Shown here piece after piece: positions 18,801 to 27,362 of a stretch of DNA of 64,000 nucleotides. The stretch is from Nannocystis sp. RBIL2. GTDB lineage: Bacteria > Myxococcota_A > Polyangia > Nannocystales > Nannocystaceae. Under the pieces are notes generated by a model. The model worked only from the letters and a program-made list of their open reading frames with translations, was not told the DNA's origin and did not search any database. The translations under genes were made by a program, and so were the position numbers. Each line of letters starts with the position of its first letter. Position 1 is the stretch's first letter. The DNA is taken from contig NZ_JAPNJW010000001.1 in the NCBI RefSeq assembly GCF_026626745.1, positions 2,216,001 to 2,280,000 on the forward strand, read 5' to 3'.

Positions 18801-21198
18801 GATCGGTCTCTTCCTCCACACTCTCGTGTTTCGCGTGAGACTCGAGCGAAAGCGCCGGTTCACGGACCTGCTGCGCCAGGTGCAACAGGTCACCGTGGGC
18901 GCCTATGCCCATCAGGACGTGCCCTTGGAGGAGATCGTCAAAGCGGTCCAGCCGGAGCGCACGCCCGAGCGCCACCCGCTCTTCCAGGTCTGGTTCAACG
19001 TGGACCTCGACGCAGAGACCACTGCATTCCGCCTGCAGGAGCTCGAGGTCGAGCCGCTCGCGGAGCAGGCCGACACCCCGACCCGGTTGGATCTCAGCCT
19101 GCTCGTGCAGAAGCGGGGCCAGGGGCTCGTCCTCAAGTGGATCTACAACGAGGCGCTGTTCGACCGGTCGACGATCGAGCAGCTGGGCGACCAGTTCGAG
19201 CACCTGCTGAGGCAGGTGGTGGCGCAGCCAGAGCATACGCTCTCCCACTATTCGCTGGTGACGCCCCGAGCCGCCGCGCAGCTGCCGGACCCGCGGGCGG
19301 CGCTGGCCAAACCCGAGTACCCCCGGGTCACGGCGTCGCTCTCTCGCCTGGCCGAGACGTGTCCGCAGCAGCCCGCCATCCGGCAGGGAGAGCGGTCCTG
19401 GAGCTACGGAGAGCTCTGCCGCGCCTCGAACATCATCGCCGACCGACTCGCGCGATTCGGCCAGCCGGGCGACGTCGTCGCCATCACCGGCGCTCCCAGC
19501 TTCGGCCTCGTCGCCGGCATCGTCGGGATCCTCCTCTCCGGTCGCGTCCTCCTGACCGTGGACCCCGACCTGCCCGAGCGCCGGCGGACGCTGATGTTGC
19601 GAGAGGCCAGGACGCGACGGCTCATCCGGATCGGTCCGAGCGAGCCGTCGAGTCCGGGCGAGCCGCTCACGACCTGGGAGGTCGATCGAGAGAGCGGAGC
19701 CTGGGTGTCTCCGCTCGCGACTTCCGGCCTCTCCTGCGCGTCGGCCGATCCGTCGAGCGAGCCGACGGATGCCGCGTACATCTTCTACACCTCCGGCTCG
19801 ACCGGCACGCCGAAGGGAGTTCTCGGCACACACGACGGTCTGGCGCACTTCGTCGACTGGCAGCGTCGGACCTTCGACGTCGGGCCGCAGGACCGAGTGG
19901 CGCTGGCCACTCGGCTCTCGTTCGACGCGGTGCTGCGCGACCTCTTTCTGCCTCTGACCAGCGGGGCGACCCTGTGCCTCCCGGAAGCGGACGACCTCCT
20001 CGCCCCGTCGTCCGCGCGCGAGTGGCTCCGCCGCCAGCGCATCACCCTCCTGCATACCGTTCCGAGCCTCGGCCGGCACTGGGTCGCGCAGGCCGGGCCG
20101 GATGACACCCTGCCGGACCTGCGCCTGGTCTTCTTCGCGGGAGAGCCGCTCCACGCCGAATTGGTCCGCCGGTGGCAGGACCTCGCGCCGTCGGTCGAAA
20201 TCATCAACCTCTATGGCCCGACCGAGACCACCATGGTCAAGTGCTATTATCGCGTGCCGGACGAGCCGCGGCCCGGGGTTCAACCGGCAGGGCTGCCCCT
20301 GCCACACACCCAGGCCCTGGTGCTCGGCCCGGACCAGCAGCCATGCGGGATCGGGGAGGTCGGCGAAATCGTCCTGCGCACGCCTTATCGCACGCGCGGT
20401 TACCTCGATGCCCCCGAGGAGCAACAGAAGCGCTTCGTTGCCAATCCATTCCGCTCGGAGGAAGACGACATTCTGTACTGCACCGGGGATCGCGGGCGCT
20501 ATCGGACCGACGGCGACCTGGAGATCCTCGGCCGCGCCGATCGCCAGATCAAACTACGCGGTGTCCGCATCGAGCTCGGCGAGCTCGAGAGCGTGCTGGC
20601 TGCCCACCCGGCGATCGGTCAGGCCTCGGTGCAGGTCGCGGGCAAGGGCGATGAGGACCCCGCCAGACGGCTCCTCGCCTTCCTCGTCGTGCAGCCTTCC
20701 GCACTAGCAGGGCCGGCCGTCACCCGGGCGGATGTGATGACATATTTGCGGCAGCACTTGCCCGAGTCGATGCTACCCGCTCGCATCCACTTCACCGAGC
20801 GGCTCCCGCTCCTGCCAAATGGGAAGGTGGACGCGGCCGCGCTGCTCGCCATGGACGCGGAGGCGAGCGACCGTCCCGCCGCGCTCGCTCCGGAGACGCC
20901 GACCCAGACGCTGGTCGCCGAGTACATGCGGGACCTCCTCGGAGTCACGGTTATCGGGGCTCACGACAACTTCTTCGAGCTCGGCGGCCACTCTCTGCTC
21001 GCCGCCCAGTTGGTCGCGCGACTGCGCCGGGCCCTGAGCGTGGACCTGCACCTCCGCTCGTTGTTCGAGACGCCCACTGTCGCCGGCCTGAGCGCGCGCA
21101 TCGACGCCGACACCCGTGCCCGCGAGCGCGCCCTGGCGCTCGTCCTCACCCGACAGGCCGGCGGCAGCGCCGGCGGCATCGAGACGGTCGAGCTATGA
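15847..21198 (+). CDS. Hybrid ACP - aminotransferase - condensation - adenylation - thiolation protein
   Basis: The 1783-residue protein begins with an ACP (LGADSI, Ser at 53) that completes the preceding KS-AT module. A class-III PLP aminotransferase (about 225-680; PLP lysine in YGKLLGGG at 504) should turn the beta-ketoacyl-ACP into a beta-aminoacyl-ACP, as in MycA/ItuA. The C domain (about 698-1120) has HHLVGDAWS at about 832. The A domain (about 1155-1660) keeps YTSGSTGTPKG, YGPTETT, TGDRGR and NGKVD. By hand alignment to GrsA the nine pocket residues read D-A-R-H-F-A-L-M-V, which I cannot match to a known amino acid. The T domain has LGGHS near 1714. There is no epimerase. A linker helix pair between ACP and aminotransferase (LELMSRQLRLL) resembles the docking tail of the previous protein. 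The stop overlaps the exporter gene by 4 bp. Confidence 0.95.
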   Translation: MPHRHSRPDGDQTRAAGKPAVAAALADVLARQLQMPAAELDPARSFLELGADSIVFIEVAHWIDSRYGVQVAPHQLFEELTHLDALAEFVTRHTVEDARGRDAVVSAEWHRGPGDQAEAENDRVESDDRLSARLQPVDEALPAGAELPPDSIERLIRGQLELMSRQLRLLGVDPPANQPAVIDPAAGRPSSAAPVPPPSHKDRDEAPLSRPPPAGRVGPEPLGESQKRYILDFTARYTARTRASKAHAQRYRSVLADRRAAVGFARHTKELLYPIVGASAKGSRLWDVDGNEYIDVSMGFGVHFFGHRPAFVAAALNRQLDQGVQLGPQCALAGELAEALCKFTGMERVVFCNSGTEAVMTALRLARAATGRYTIALFKGAYHGHSDGTLALGRRIDGRLRSLPMALGVLQAAVDDVLVLEYGDPSALEALRAHGPRLAAVLVEPVQSRRPELQPGDFLRELRALTHQLGAALIFDEVITGFRLHPRGAQGYFGVEADLATYGKLLGGGMPIGVVAGRRAYLDRIDGGSWSFGDDSYPPVEPTFFAGTFSKHPLAVAAALAVLHALEAEGPALYQALDARAGSLTSGLNELFRAEGAPLSAVRCGSIFRLARSEEPSETSYFYEPLELRLFYHHMIAKGIYFWEGRTGFLSTAHTDEDVERVIAAARESIAELRQGGFLVVPGALQATPATCPAPPEPAPLSWAQEGVWLQSQLESGTGTFNMPGAVRLRGRLDVPRLERALHAIVRRHDILRARFEVEDGRPRQRITPLPEFRFALDTRDWQDRSAEDQERALATLVDQEARRPFDLERGPLLRVTLIVMGRSEWVLFATLHHLVGDAWSLRLFVRELSALYQAEGDGNPCPLPALPLQYADYAREQRARVGEEGFAAQLLYWKEQLRDAPAALSLPTDRPRHAAATARSVTHTHALDAELVDALRALARASHVTLHMTLLAIFALHLGRYGGQEDLLIGGPVVTRPRAELRSVIGLFLHTLVFRVRLERKRRFTDLLRQVQQVTVGAYAHQDVPLEEIVKAVQPERTPERHPLFQVWFNVDLDAETTAFRLQELEVEPLAEQADTPTRLDLSLLVQKRGQGLVLKWIYNEALFDRSTIEQLGDQFEHLLRQVVAQPEHTLSHYSLVTPRAAAQLPDPRAALAKPEYPRVTASLSRLAETCPQQPAIRQGERSWSYGELCRASNIIADRLARFGQPGDVVAITGAPSFGLVAGIVGILLSGRVLLTVDPDLPERRRTLMLREARTRRLIRIGPSEPSSPGEPLTTWEVDRESGAWVSPLATSGLSCASADPSSEPTDAAYIFYTSGSTGTPKGVLGTHDGLAHFVDWQRRTFDVGPQDRVALATRLSFDAVLRDLFLPLTSGATLCLPEADDLLAPSSAREWLRRQRITLLHTVPSLGRHWVAQAGPDDTLPDLRLVFFAGEPLHAELVRRWQDLAPSVEIINLYGPTETTMVKCYYRVPDEPRPGVQPAGLPLPHTQALVLGPDQQPCGIGEVGEIVLRTPYRTRGYLDAPEEQQKRFVANPFRSEEDDILYCTGDRGRYRTDGDLEILGRADRQIKLRGVRIELGELESVLAAHPAIGQASVQVAGKGDEDPARRLLAFLVVQPSALAGPAVTRADVMTYLRQHLPESMLPARIHFTERLPLLPNGKVDAAALLAMDAEASDRPAALAPETPTQTLVAEYMRDLLGVTVIGAHDNFFELGGHSLLAAQLVARLRRALSVDLHLRSLFETPTVAGLSARIDADTRARERALALVLTRQAGGSAGGIETVEL

Positions 21199-22511
21199 GC
21201 CTCCTCGAGATCGGAGCGGAGGCTCCGCTCCGCACCTCGGCGCACTTCTGGGCCCTCTGGGGCGGCCAGCTGGTGTCCCTGGTCGGTTCGGGGACCACCT
21301 CCTTCGCTCTCGGCGTGTGGGTCTTCCAGCGCACCGGTTCCACCGTGCAGCTCGCGCTCGTCGCTCTGTGTGCGGCGCTGCCTGGTCTCCTGCTCTCTCC
21401 CGTCGCCGGGACCCTGATCGATCGGTGGAACCTGCGCTCCGCGATGCTGCTCAGCGACGGCGCCGCCGCCCTGGTCACCGTCGTGGTCGCCATCCTGCTC
21501 CTGACCGATCGCCTCGCGCCGTGGCACCTCTACGTCACGACCGCGGTCAGCTCGGCGTTCACCGCGTTCCACTGGCCGGCCTATGTCGCGGCCACCTCGC
21601 GGCTCGTGCCGGCGAAGCACTGGGGCCGGCTCAGCGGGGCGGTGCAGGCGACCGAATCGTCGGCGCAGCTGATCGCACCGGCCCTCGGCGGCCTCCTCCT
21701 CGCTTCCGTCGGCTTGTCGGGCGTCGTCCTCCTCGACCTCGCCACGTTCGTCGTCGCCCTGACCGCCCTCCTCGCCACGCGCGTGCCCTCCGTCCCGCGC
21801 CCTTGCCCCGGTGCGCTCGACACCCCTTCGTTGTGGCGGGAGACCGCCGAGGGCTGGGCGTATATCACCTCGCGTCCGGGCCTGGTCGGCCTCGTCGCCC
21901 TGTCCTGCGTCATGAGCCTCGGCGTCGGCTTCCTCGAGATCCTCAGCGCCCCCATCGTGCTCTCGTTCGCGTCGCCGGCGGCGCTGGGCACTGTGCGCTC
22001 TTTCGCCGGCGGCGGGATGCTCCTCGGCAGCCTCGCCATGAGCATCTGGGGCGGGCCGAAGAATCGAATCGCCGGCATCGTCGTGGCCCAGGCGGCGCTG
22101 GGGATGCACGTAGCGCTCATGGGCCTCCACACGGCCGTGTGGTTCCTGGCCGCGGCCGGGTTCGTGGCGCTCTTCACCATCCCGGTCATCAACGGCTGCA
22201 CCCAAACCATCTGGCAGACCAAGGTCTCGGCGCATCTCCACGGTCGCGTGTTCGCGCTGCGCCGCCTGGCCATCCTCTCGCGGCCGGCCGGCTACTTCTT
22301 GGCCGGTTTCCTCGCCGAACGCGTCTTCGAGCCGCTCATGACCCGCACCGACGTCGCGCCCGCGATCGGGTCCGTCATCGGAACCGGGCCCGGCCGCGGC
22401 AGCGCGCTGCTCCTGCTCCTGGTCGGAGCGTTCACGGTCGCAGCGACGCTGGCCGCCGCTCGCTACCGGCCCCTTCGCTGCATTCAGGAGGAGCTTCCCG
22501 ATGCCTGCTGA
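21195..22511 (+). CDS. MFS transporter, probable exporter of the peptide product
   Basis: The 438-residue protein has about 12 hydrophobic helices, and the major-facilitator loop between helices 2 and 3 is recognisable as GTLIDRWNLR. It resembles the MFS group often found inside NRPS operons. Its ATG overlaps the stop of the upstream synthetase (ATGA) and its end overlaps the next synthetase gene by 11 nt. It should therefore be made together with the assembly line, and export or self-protection is the likely job (inference). The substrate cannot be read from sequence. Confidence 0.9.
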   Translation: MSLLEIGAEAPLRTSAHFWALWGGQLVSLVGSGTTSFALGVWVFQRTGSTVQLALVALCAALPGLLLSPVAGTLIDRWNLRSAMLLSDGAAALVTVVVAILLLTDRLAPWHLYVTTAVSSAFTAFHWPAYVAATSRLVPAKHWGRLSGAVQATESSAQLIAPALGGLLLASVGLSGVVLLDLATFVVALTALLATRVPSVPRPCPGALDTPSLWRETAEGWAYITSRPGLVGLVALSCVMSLGVGFLEILSAPIVLSFASPAALGTVRSFAGGGMLLGSLAMSIWGGPKNRIAGIVVAQAALGMHVALMGLHTAVWFLAAAGFVALFTIPVINGCTQTIWQTKVSAHLHGRVFALRRLAILSRPAGYFLAGFLAERVFEPLMTRTDVAPAIGSVIGTGPGRGSALLLLLVGAFTVAATLAAARYRPLRCIQEELPDAC

Positions 22512-25281
22512 CCACCTGTTGCCTGTCCCCTTCGCGCACGAGCTTGGCACGGCGCTCCCCCAGGCTCCGCTGGATTCCGAGCTGCGCGCCCTGCTCGCCG
22601 ACCTCGCCGCCCGCGGCGCCGTCTTGTCCGCTTCGGACGGGCGGCTCCGCTGCGAAGCACCCGCCGGCGCCCTCGATGCGGCCCTGCGCGCCCAACTGGT
22701 CGGGCGCAAGGACGAGATCCTGGGCTACCTGCGCGCGAGCGAAGGCAACGCCCCCGCCGTGATTCGAGCCCAGCCTGCCGCCCGACACCTGCCCGCCTCC
22801 CTGTCCTGGTCGCAGGAGCGCTTCTGGGTGCTCGACCAGTGGGAAGGCGCCGACGCTGCCACCTACCACATCACGGATGCTGTTCACCTGCGCGGACCGC
22901 TCTGCGTCGACGCCCTTCGGCGTGCACTCGACGACCTGGCCGGTCGCCACGACATCCTGCGCACCGTGCTCCGCGTCGAGGACGGCGTGCCGATGCAGGT
23001 CGCACGACCGCATCTGCCCCTGCCCTTCTCCGTGGGCGACCTCGAGGAGGTCTCGTCGGATCGGCGGTTGCACGAGGCACGCAGGCGCGCCGCGAAGGAT
23101 CGCGCGACGCCCTTCGACCTCGAGCGCGGCCCGCTGGCGCGGGTCCTCCTCCAGCGGCTCGCGGCCGACGAGCATGTCTTGTCGCTCACGATGCACCACC
23201 TCATCGCCGACGGCTGGTCCTTGGGCGTCTTCCTGGCCGAGCTGTCGACACTCTACCGCGCGTACGAACGGAACACCGCGCCGCGGCTGCCGCCCCTGCC
23301 CCTTCAATACCGGGACTACGCCCTCTGGCAGCGCGAACAGGCGACCGGCGAGCAGTTGGTGCTTCAGCGCGACTACTGGAGGGACACTCTGCGCGGCTCG
23401 CCGCCCCGGATCGAGCTGCCCCTCGACCGACCCCGGCCACTCCAGTCCACACACCGATCCGCCACGCACCAGGTCAGGTTGCCCGGCTCGCTCCACCGTG
23501 CGCTCTGCAGCCTGGCGAACGAGACCGGCACCACCCTCTTCGCCGTGGTCGCCGCCTGCCTCCAGGCGGTGCTCGGCCGCTGGACCGGACAGCGCGACCT
23601 GGTCATCGGCACCGTCGTCGCCGGGCGGCACCTCCTGGAACTCGAGCCCTTGCTCGGCTGTTTCGTGAACTTTCTGCCGCTGCGCGGACAGCTCGTCCCC
23701 GGCGACACGCTCGCGCGTCTGATCCGAGCCACCGCCAGGACGGCGCTCGATGCCTATGCCCACCAGGATCTCCCGTTCGAGGAGATCGTGCGCGCGGTGA
23801 ATCCTCCGCGGATCGCCCACACCAACCCGCTCTACAACGTCGGGCTCATCCTGCACAACTACCCCGCCCGCGTCGCCCTGAGCGACCGGCTCACGCTCAC
23901 TCACCTGCCCATCGATCCCTGCTTCGCCCCGCTCGACCTGAACTTCATGGCCTGGGACGCGCGCGACGCCGCCGGCGGCCTGGTCTTCACGTGCCACTAC
24001 GACGCCGCTCTCTTCCACGAGGACACGATCGCGTCGGTGGTCGAGACGCTGACCGCCACGTTGCGCATCGCGGTCGATCATCCCGACACTCCCGTGGACG
24101 CCGTGCCGAGGGTCGCCGCAGGTGCGGCCGAGCTCACGCGCCAGCCGAGCGAACCGGCGGCCGTGCTCCGGCCGGCGGCCTCTGGCGCGGTTCGCCTCGA
24201 GCTCGCCCAGCTGTGGCTGCGCGTCCTCGGGCTGCGCGAGCTCAACATGGACGACAGCTTCTGGGACGTCGGCGGCACCTCCCTCTTGGCGGTCCGCCTG
24301 ATGGCGGAGATCCGCCGTCAGTTCGCCGTCGATCTCCCGCTGGTGACCATCACCGAGAACCCGACGGTGAACCTGCTCGCGCGCGCGCTGCAGCCGACCC
24401 GCGCCCCGCTGCCGGCGTCGCCGCTCGTACGGCTACAGGAGCAGGGCGCGGGCATCCCGCTCTTCGCGGTCCCGGGCGGAGCGATGGACGCGATCGAGTT
24501 CACCCATCTGGTCCGTCATCTCGGCCTTGAGCGCCCCTTCTACGCCTTCCAACCGGTGGGGCTCGACGGCCGGCAGCCGCCGCACACCTCGGTGGAGGAG
24601 ATGGCGCGCTCGTACATCGAGGCGCTGCGGGCCGTCCGTCCCGACGGCCCGTACTTCCTCGCCGGTCACTCCTTCGGCGGAAGGGTGGCGTTCGAGATGG
24701 CCCAGCGCCTCGTGGCGTCCGGCGAAGAGGTGCCGCTCCTGGCGATCTTCGACGGCGACGCTCCGGTGGGCACGGGCGCACGCCTGGCCGGTAACGACGA
24801 CGCCTGGCGCCTGCGCAACCTGACCAGCATCCTCGAGCGTTTCTTCGGCCGCGCGGTCGACATCGGCCCGGAGGTCTTCCAGCGACCCGTGGACGAACAG
24901 CTCCGCGTCCTCGCCGAGAGCCTGCGCGCCGCCGGCATCTTCGCGGAGGGAGACGACGAGAGCCGCCTACGCAACTTCCTCGAGGTCAGCCGCGCCACCA
25001 CACGAGCGAGCGACGCCTATCGACCGGCGGGAGGGGCGGCCCTCGCCATCGTGCTGTTCCGCGCCGAAGAGGAGATCGAACGCAGCCGGCGCGGCCAGGG
25101 CATCAGCCAGTTTCACGGCGACGACCAGCTCGGCTGGGACGCGCTCGCGCGGGGCCCTGTCCAGGTCGAGGTCGTCCCCGGCGACCACGTGACCCTCATG
25201 GCGCCGCCGCAGGTCGCAACCCTGAGCGAGCGCCTCTCCCGACATCTGCGTGCGGCGGATCGCCACCTCGGCGTCGCCTAG
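22501..25281 (+). CDS. NRPS termination protein: docking - condensation - thiolation - thioesterase, no A domain
   Basis: The 926-residue protein opens with a TubC-type N-terminal docking domain (about 22-80; GAVLSASDGRLRCEAP). A C domain (about 95-530) carries an intact HHLIADGWS near 232. The T domain (about 555-635) has GGTSLL with Ser at 594. The type-I thioesterase (about 645-910) has GHSFGG (Ser 724), an Asp in IFDGD and a catalytic-His region PGDH. No adenylation domain lies between C and T, so the amino acid must be loaded by another protein. The best candidate is the A domain encoded at 27359-31942. The TE should release the product by hydrolysis, or by cyclisation through the beta-amine or a diamino-acid side chain (inference). 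A 72-nt gap follows before the next gene. Confidence 0.95.
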   Translation: MPADHLLPVPFAHELGTALPQAPLDSELRALLADLAARGAVLSASDGRLRCEAPAGALDAALRAQLVGRKDEILGYLRASEGNAPAVIRAQPAARHLPASLSWSQERFWVLDQWEGADAATYHITDAVHLRGPLCVDALRRALDDLAGRHDILRTVLRVEDGVPMQVARPHLPLPFSVGDLEEVSSDRRLHEARRRAAKDRATPFDLERGPLARVLLQRLAADEHVLSLTMHHLIADGWSLGVFLAELSTLYRAYERNTAPRLPPLPLQYRDYALWQREQATGEQLVLQRDYWRDTLRGSPPRIELPLDRPRPLQSTHRSATHQVRLPGSLHRALCSLANETGTTLFAVVAACLQAVLGRWTGQRDLVIGTVVAGRHLLELEPLLGCFVNFLPLRGQLVPGDTLARLIRATARTALDAYAHQDLPFEEIVRAVNPPRIAHTNPLYNVGLILHNYPARVALSDRLTLTHLPIDPCFAPLDLNFMAWDARDAAGGLVFTCHYDAALFHEDTIASVVETLTATLRIAVDHPDTPVDAVPRVAAGAAELTRQPSEPAAVLRPAASGAVRLELAQLWLRVLGLRELNMDDSFWDVGGTSLLAVRLMAEIRRQFAVDLPLVTITENPTVNLLARALQPTRAPLPASPLVRLQEQGAGIPLFAVPGGAMDAIEFTHLVRHLGLERPFYAFQPVGLDGRQPPHTSVEEMARSYIEALRAVRPDGPYFLAGHSFGGRVAFEMAQRLVASGEEVPLLAIFDGDAPVGTGARLAGNDDAWRLRNLTSILERFFGRAVDIGPEVFQRPVDEQLRVLAESLRAAGIFAEGDDESRLRNFLEVSRATTRASDAYRPAGGAALAIVLFRAEEEIERSRRGQGISQFHGDDQLGWDALARGPVQVEVVPGDHVTLMAPPQVATLSERLSRHLRAADRHLGVA

Positions 25282-25353
25282 TCGCATGGGGTCTTCGCGC
25301 TCGCCCGCTTCCGCCTCGCCAGACCTACCGGACCGATCCACCGGAGTGCAGTC

Positions 25354-26361
25354 GTGCATCGAATCGCTCTTCATCCTCCAGAAATCGGGGTCGCGCGACG
25401 CGAGCCGAGCGGCGTGCTCGTCTCGCGGATCCGCCAGCTCGTTCGCTCGGTACGAGAGACCCCGATCGTGCAGCTCTCTCACCCGCACCTGAATCTCTTC
25501 GCCAAGCTCGAGTACTGCAACATGTCCCACAGCATCAAGGACCGCTCGGCCCTGTGGATCCTGCTGCGGGCCATCGAACGCGGCGAGATCGACCCCGAGA
25601 CGACCGTGGTCGAGTCGTCCTCCGGCAACTTCGCCGTCGCCCTGGCGGTCTACAGCCGCCTGCTCGGCCTCCGATTCGTCCCCGTCGTCGACCCGGTCAT
25701 CTCGCCCCTCTACGAGGCGACCCTTCGCTGCCTGTGTCCGCGAGTCGAGAAGGTGAGCGAGGCCGACGACTGCGGCGGCTACCTGAAGGCGCGTCTGTCT
25801 GTCGTCCAGACCCTCCGCCGTCAGCTGCCCCGCGTCTTCTGGCCGAACCAGTACCAGAACACCGACGCGTGGATGGGACACTTCGACTTGACCGGCAAGG
25901 AGATCGCGGAGCAGCTCCAGCGCCTGCACTTCCTCTTTGTCGCGGTCAGCACCGGCGGAACCCTGGCCGGTCTGTCGCGCCGGCTGAAGGAGCGGTTCCC
26001 GGGGCTCACCGTGGTCGCGGTGGACGTCGAGGGCTCCGTCATCTTCGGCGGCCCGCCGCGCCGGCGAACGATCCCCGGCATCGGCTCCAGCATCGTCCCC
26101 GGGCTCTTGAAGGAGGCGCTGGTGGACGATGTCGTCATCGTCACCGAGGAGGAGACCATCGCTTGCTGCAAGCGGCTCCTCCACGAGCATCACCTGTTCG
26201 CCGGCGGCTCCACCGGCAGCGTGTTCGCAGCCATCGAACGCCGCTTCGCCGGCCACCGCGGAGGGCGCCCGGATGTCCTCTTCCTGTGCGCCGACCGCGG
26301 CAGCGCGTACTTCCACAACGTTTATGGCGACCTCTGGTCCGCAGAGCGGAGGGACGCATGA
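25354..26361 (+). CDS. sbnA-like: SbnA-like PLP enzyme for 2,3-diaminopropionate synthesis
   Basis: The 335-residue enzyme belongs to the cysteine-synthase fold. It has the PLP lysine in SIKDRSA (near 66), the ESSSGNFAVAL substrate loop and the STGGTLAG phosphate-binding loop. It is closest in character to SbnA, which joins O-phosphoserine and glutamate to give N-(1-amino-1-carboxy-2-ethyl)glutamate, rather than to true cysteine synthases. The main support is the next gene, an SbnB-like dehydrogenase overlapping by 4 bp, because the pair makes L-2,3-diaminopropionate in staphyloferrin B and other peptide pathways. Lying inside the NRPS operon, it should supply a building block. Confidence 0.85.
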   Translation: MHRIALHPPEIGVARREPSGVLVSRIRQLVRSVRETPIVQLSHPHLNLFAKLEYCNMSHSIKDRSALWILLRAIERGEIDPETTVVESSSGNFAVALAVYSRLLGLRFVPVVDPVISPLYEATLRCLCPRVEKVSEADDCGGYLKARLSVVQTLRRQLPRVFWPNQYQNTDAWMGHFDLTGKEIAEQLQRLHFLFVAVSTGGTLAGLSRRLKERFPGLTVVAVDVEGSVIFGGPPRRRTIPGIGSSIVPGLLKEALVDDVVIVTEEETIACCKRLLHEHHLFAGGSTGSVFAAIERRFAGHRGGRPDVLFLCADRGSAYFHNVYGDLWSAERRDA

Positions 26362-27362
26362 TGGAGTTCGCCACCATCTCCGGCAAGACCTGCCACCGCG
26401 TCATTCACGACGACATCCCTCGCTGCCTCGAGATCGTCCGGGAGGCCTACCTGGCCCATCGGCTCGGCGACACGGTCAACCCTCCCAGCGCGTTCCTCCG
26501 CTTTCCCGACCGCCCCGACGCCCGCATCATCTCGCTGCCCGCACACCTCGGCGGACCCGACGCGGTCTCCGGCATCAAGTGGATAGCGAGCTACCCGCAG
26601 AACCTCGAGCGCGGCATCCCGCGCGCATCGGCGGTCCTGATCCTCAACCGCGCCGACAATGGCTATCCGTTCGCCTGCCTCGAGGCCTCGGTGATTTCGG
26701 CGGCACGCACCGCCGCGTCCGCCGCTCTCGGCGCCGAGCTCTTGCACGGCCGCAAGCAGGCGCGCGCCCTGGGCATCGTCGGCACCGGTTACATCGCTCG
26801 CTACGTACACACCTTTCTCCTCGCGCTCGGCTGGGAGGTGGACGAGCTGTGGCTCTTCGACAGGAGCGAGGCCGAGTGCCGTCGCTTTCGCGAGGCGGCC
26901 AGCCGGCGTCACCCTCGGGCAGTACGGCTCGCCCCGAGCGTCGACGCGCTCCTGGCGGCCTGCGATCTGTGCCTCTTTGCGACGACCACGGCCACGCCCC
27001 ACGCGGACGACCCGGCGGCGCTGGAGCACTGTCCCACGGTGCTGCATCTGTCCCTGCGCGACCTCGGCCCCCGGGTCATGGTCGCGGCGCAGAACATCGT
27101 GGATGACGCGCGCCACGCATTGACTGCGGCGACCTCGCTCGAACTGGCTGCCCGCCAGGCGCCGGCCCTCGAGCTCGTGAGCGGCACCCTGGCCGACGTC
27201 ATGTCGGGCGCGGTAGCCCCCGATTTCGCCCGCCCGCGCATCTTCTCCCCCTTCGGCCTCGGCATCCTCGACGTCGCGCTCGGCAGATGGATCGCCGAGC
27301 GCGCCCGCGAGACCGGGGACCTGAACCCGGTGCCGGACTTCTTCCACGAGATGACCCGATGA
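26358..27362 (+). CDS. sbnB-like: SbnB-like dehydrogenase (ornithine cyclodeaminase/mu-crystallin family)
   Basis: The 334-residue protein has the ornithine-cyclodeaminase fold with a Rossmann motif GIVGTGYIARYV near 135-146 and the substrate-side segment GIKWIASYPQN near 73. The SbnB branch oxidises the SbnA product with NAD to release L-2,3-diaminopropionate and 2-oxoglutarate. The start at 26358 is chosen because its ATG overlaps the stop of the SbnA-like gene (ATGA). The frame is open further upstream but only as a shadow of that gene. Its end overlaps the next NRPS gene by 4 bp in the same way. Confidence 0.88.
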   Translation: MMEFATISGKTCHRVIHDDIPRCLEIVREAYLAHRLGDTVNPPSAFLRFPDRPDARIISLPAHLGGPDAVSGIKWIASYPQNLERGIPRASAVLILNRADNGYPFACLEASVISAARTAASAALGAELLHGRKQARALGIVGTGYIARYVHTFLLALGWEVDELWLFDRSEAECRRFREAASRRHPRAVRLAPSVDALLAACDLCLFATTTATPHADDPAALEHCPTVLHLSLRDLGPRVMVAAQNIVDDARHALTAATSLELAARQAPALELVSGTLADVMSGAVAPDFARPRIFSPFGLGILDVALGRWIAERARETGDLNPVPDFFHEMTR

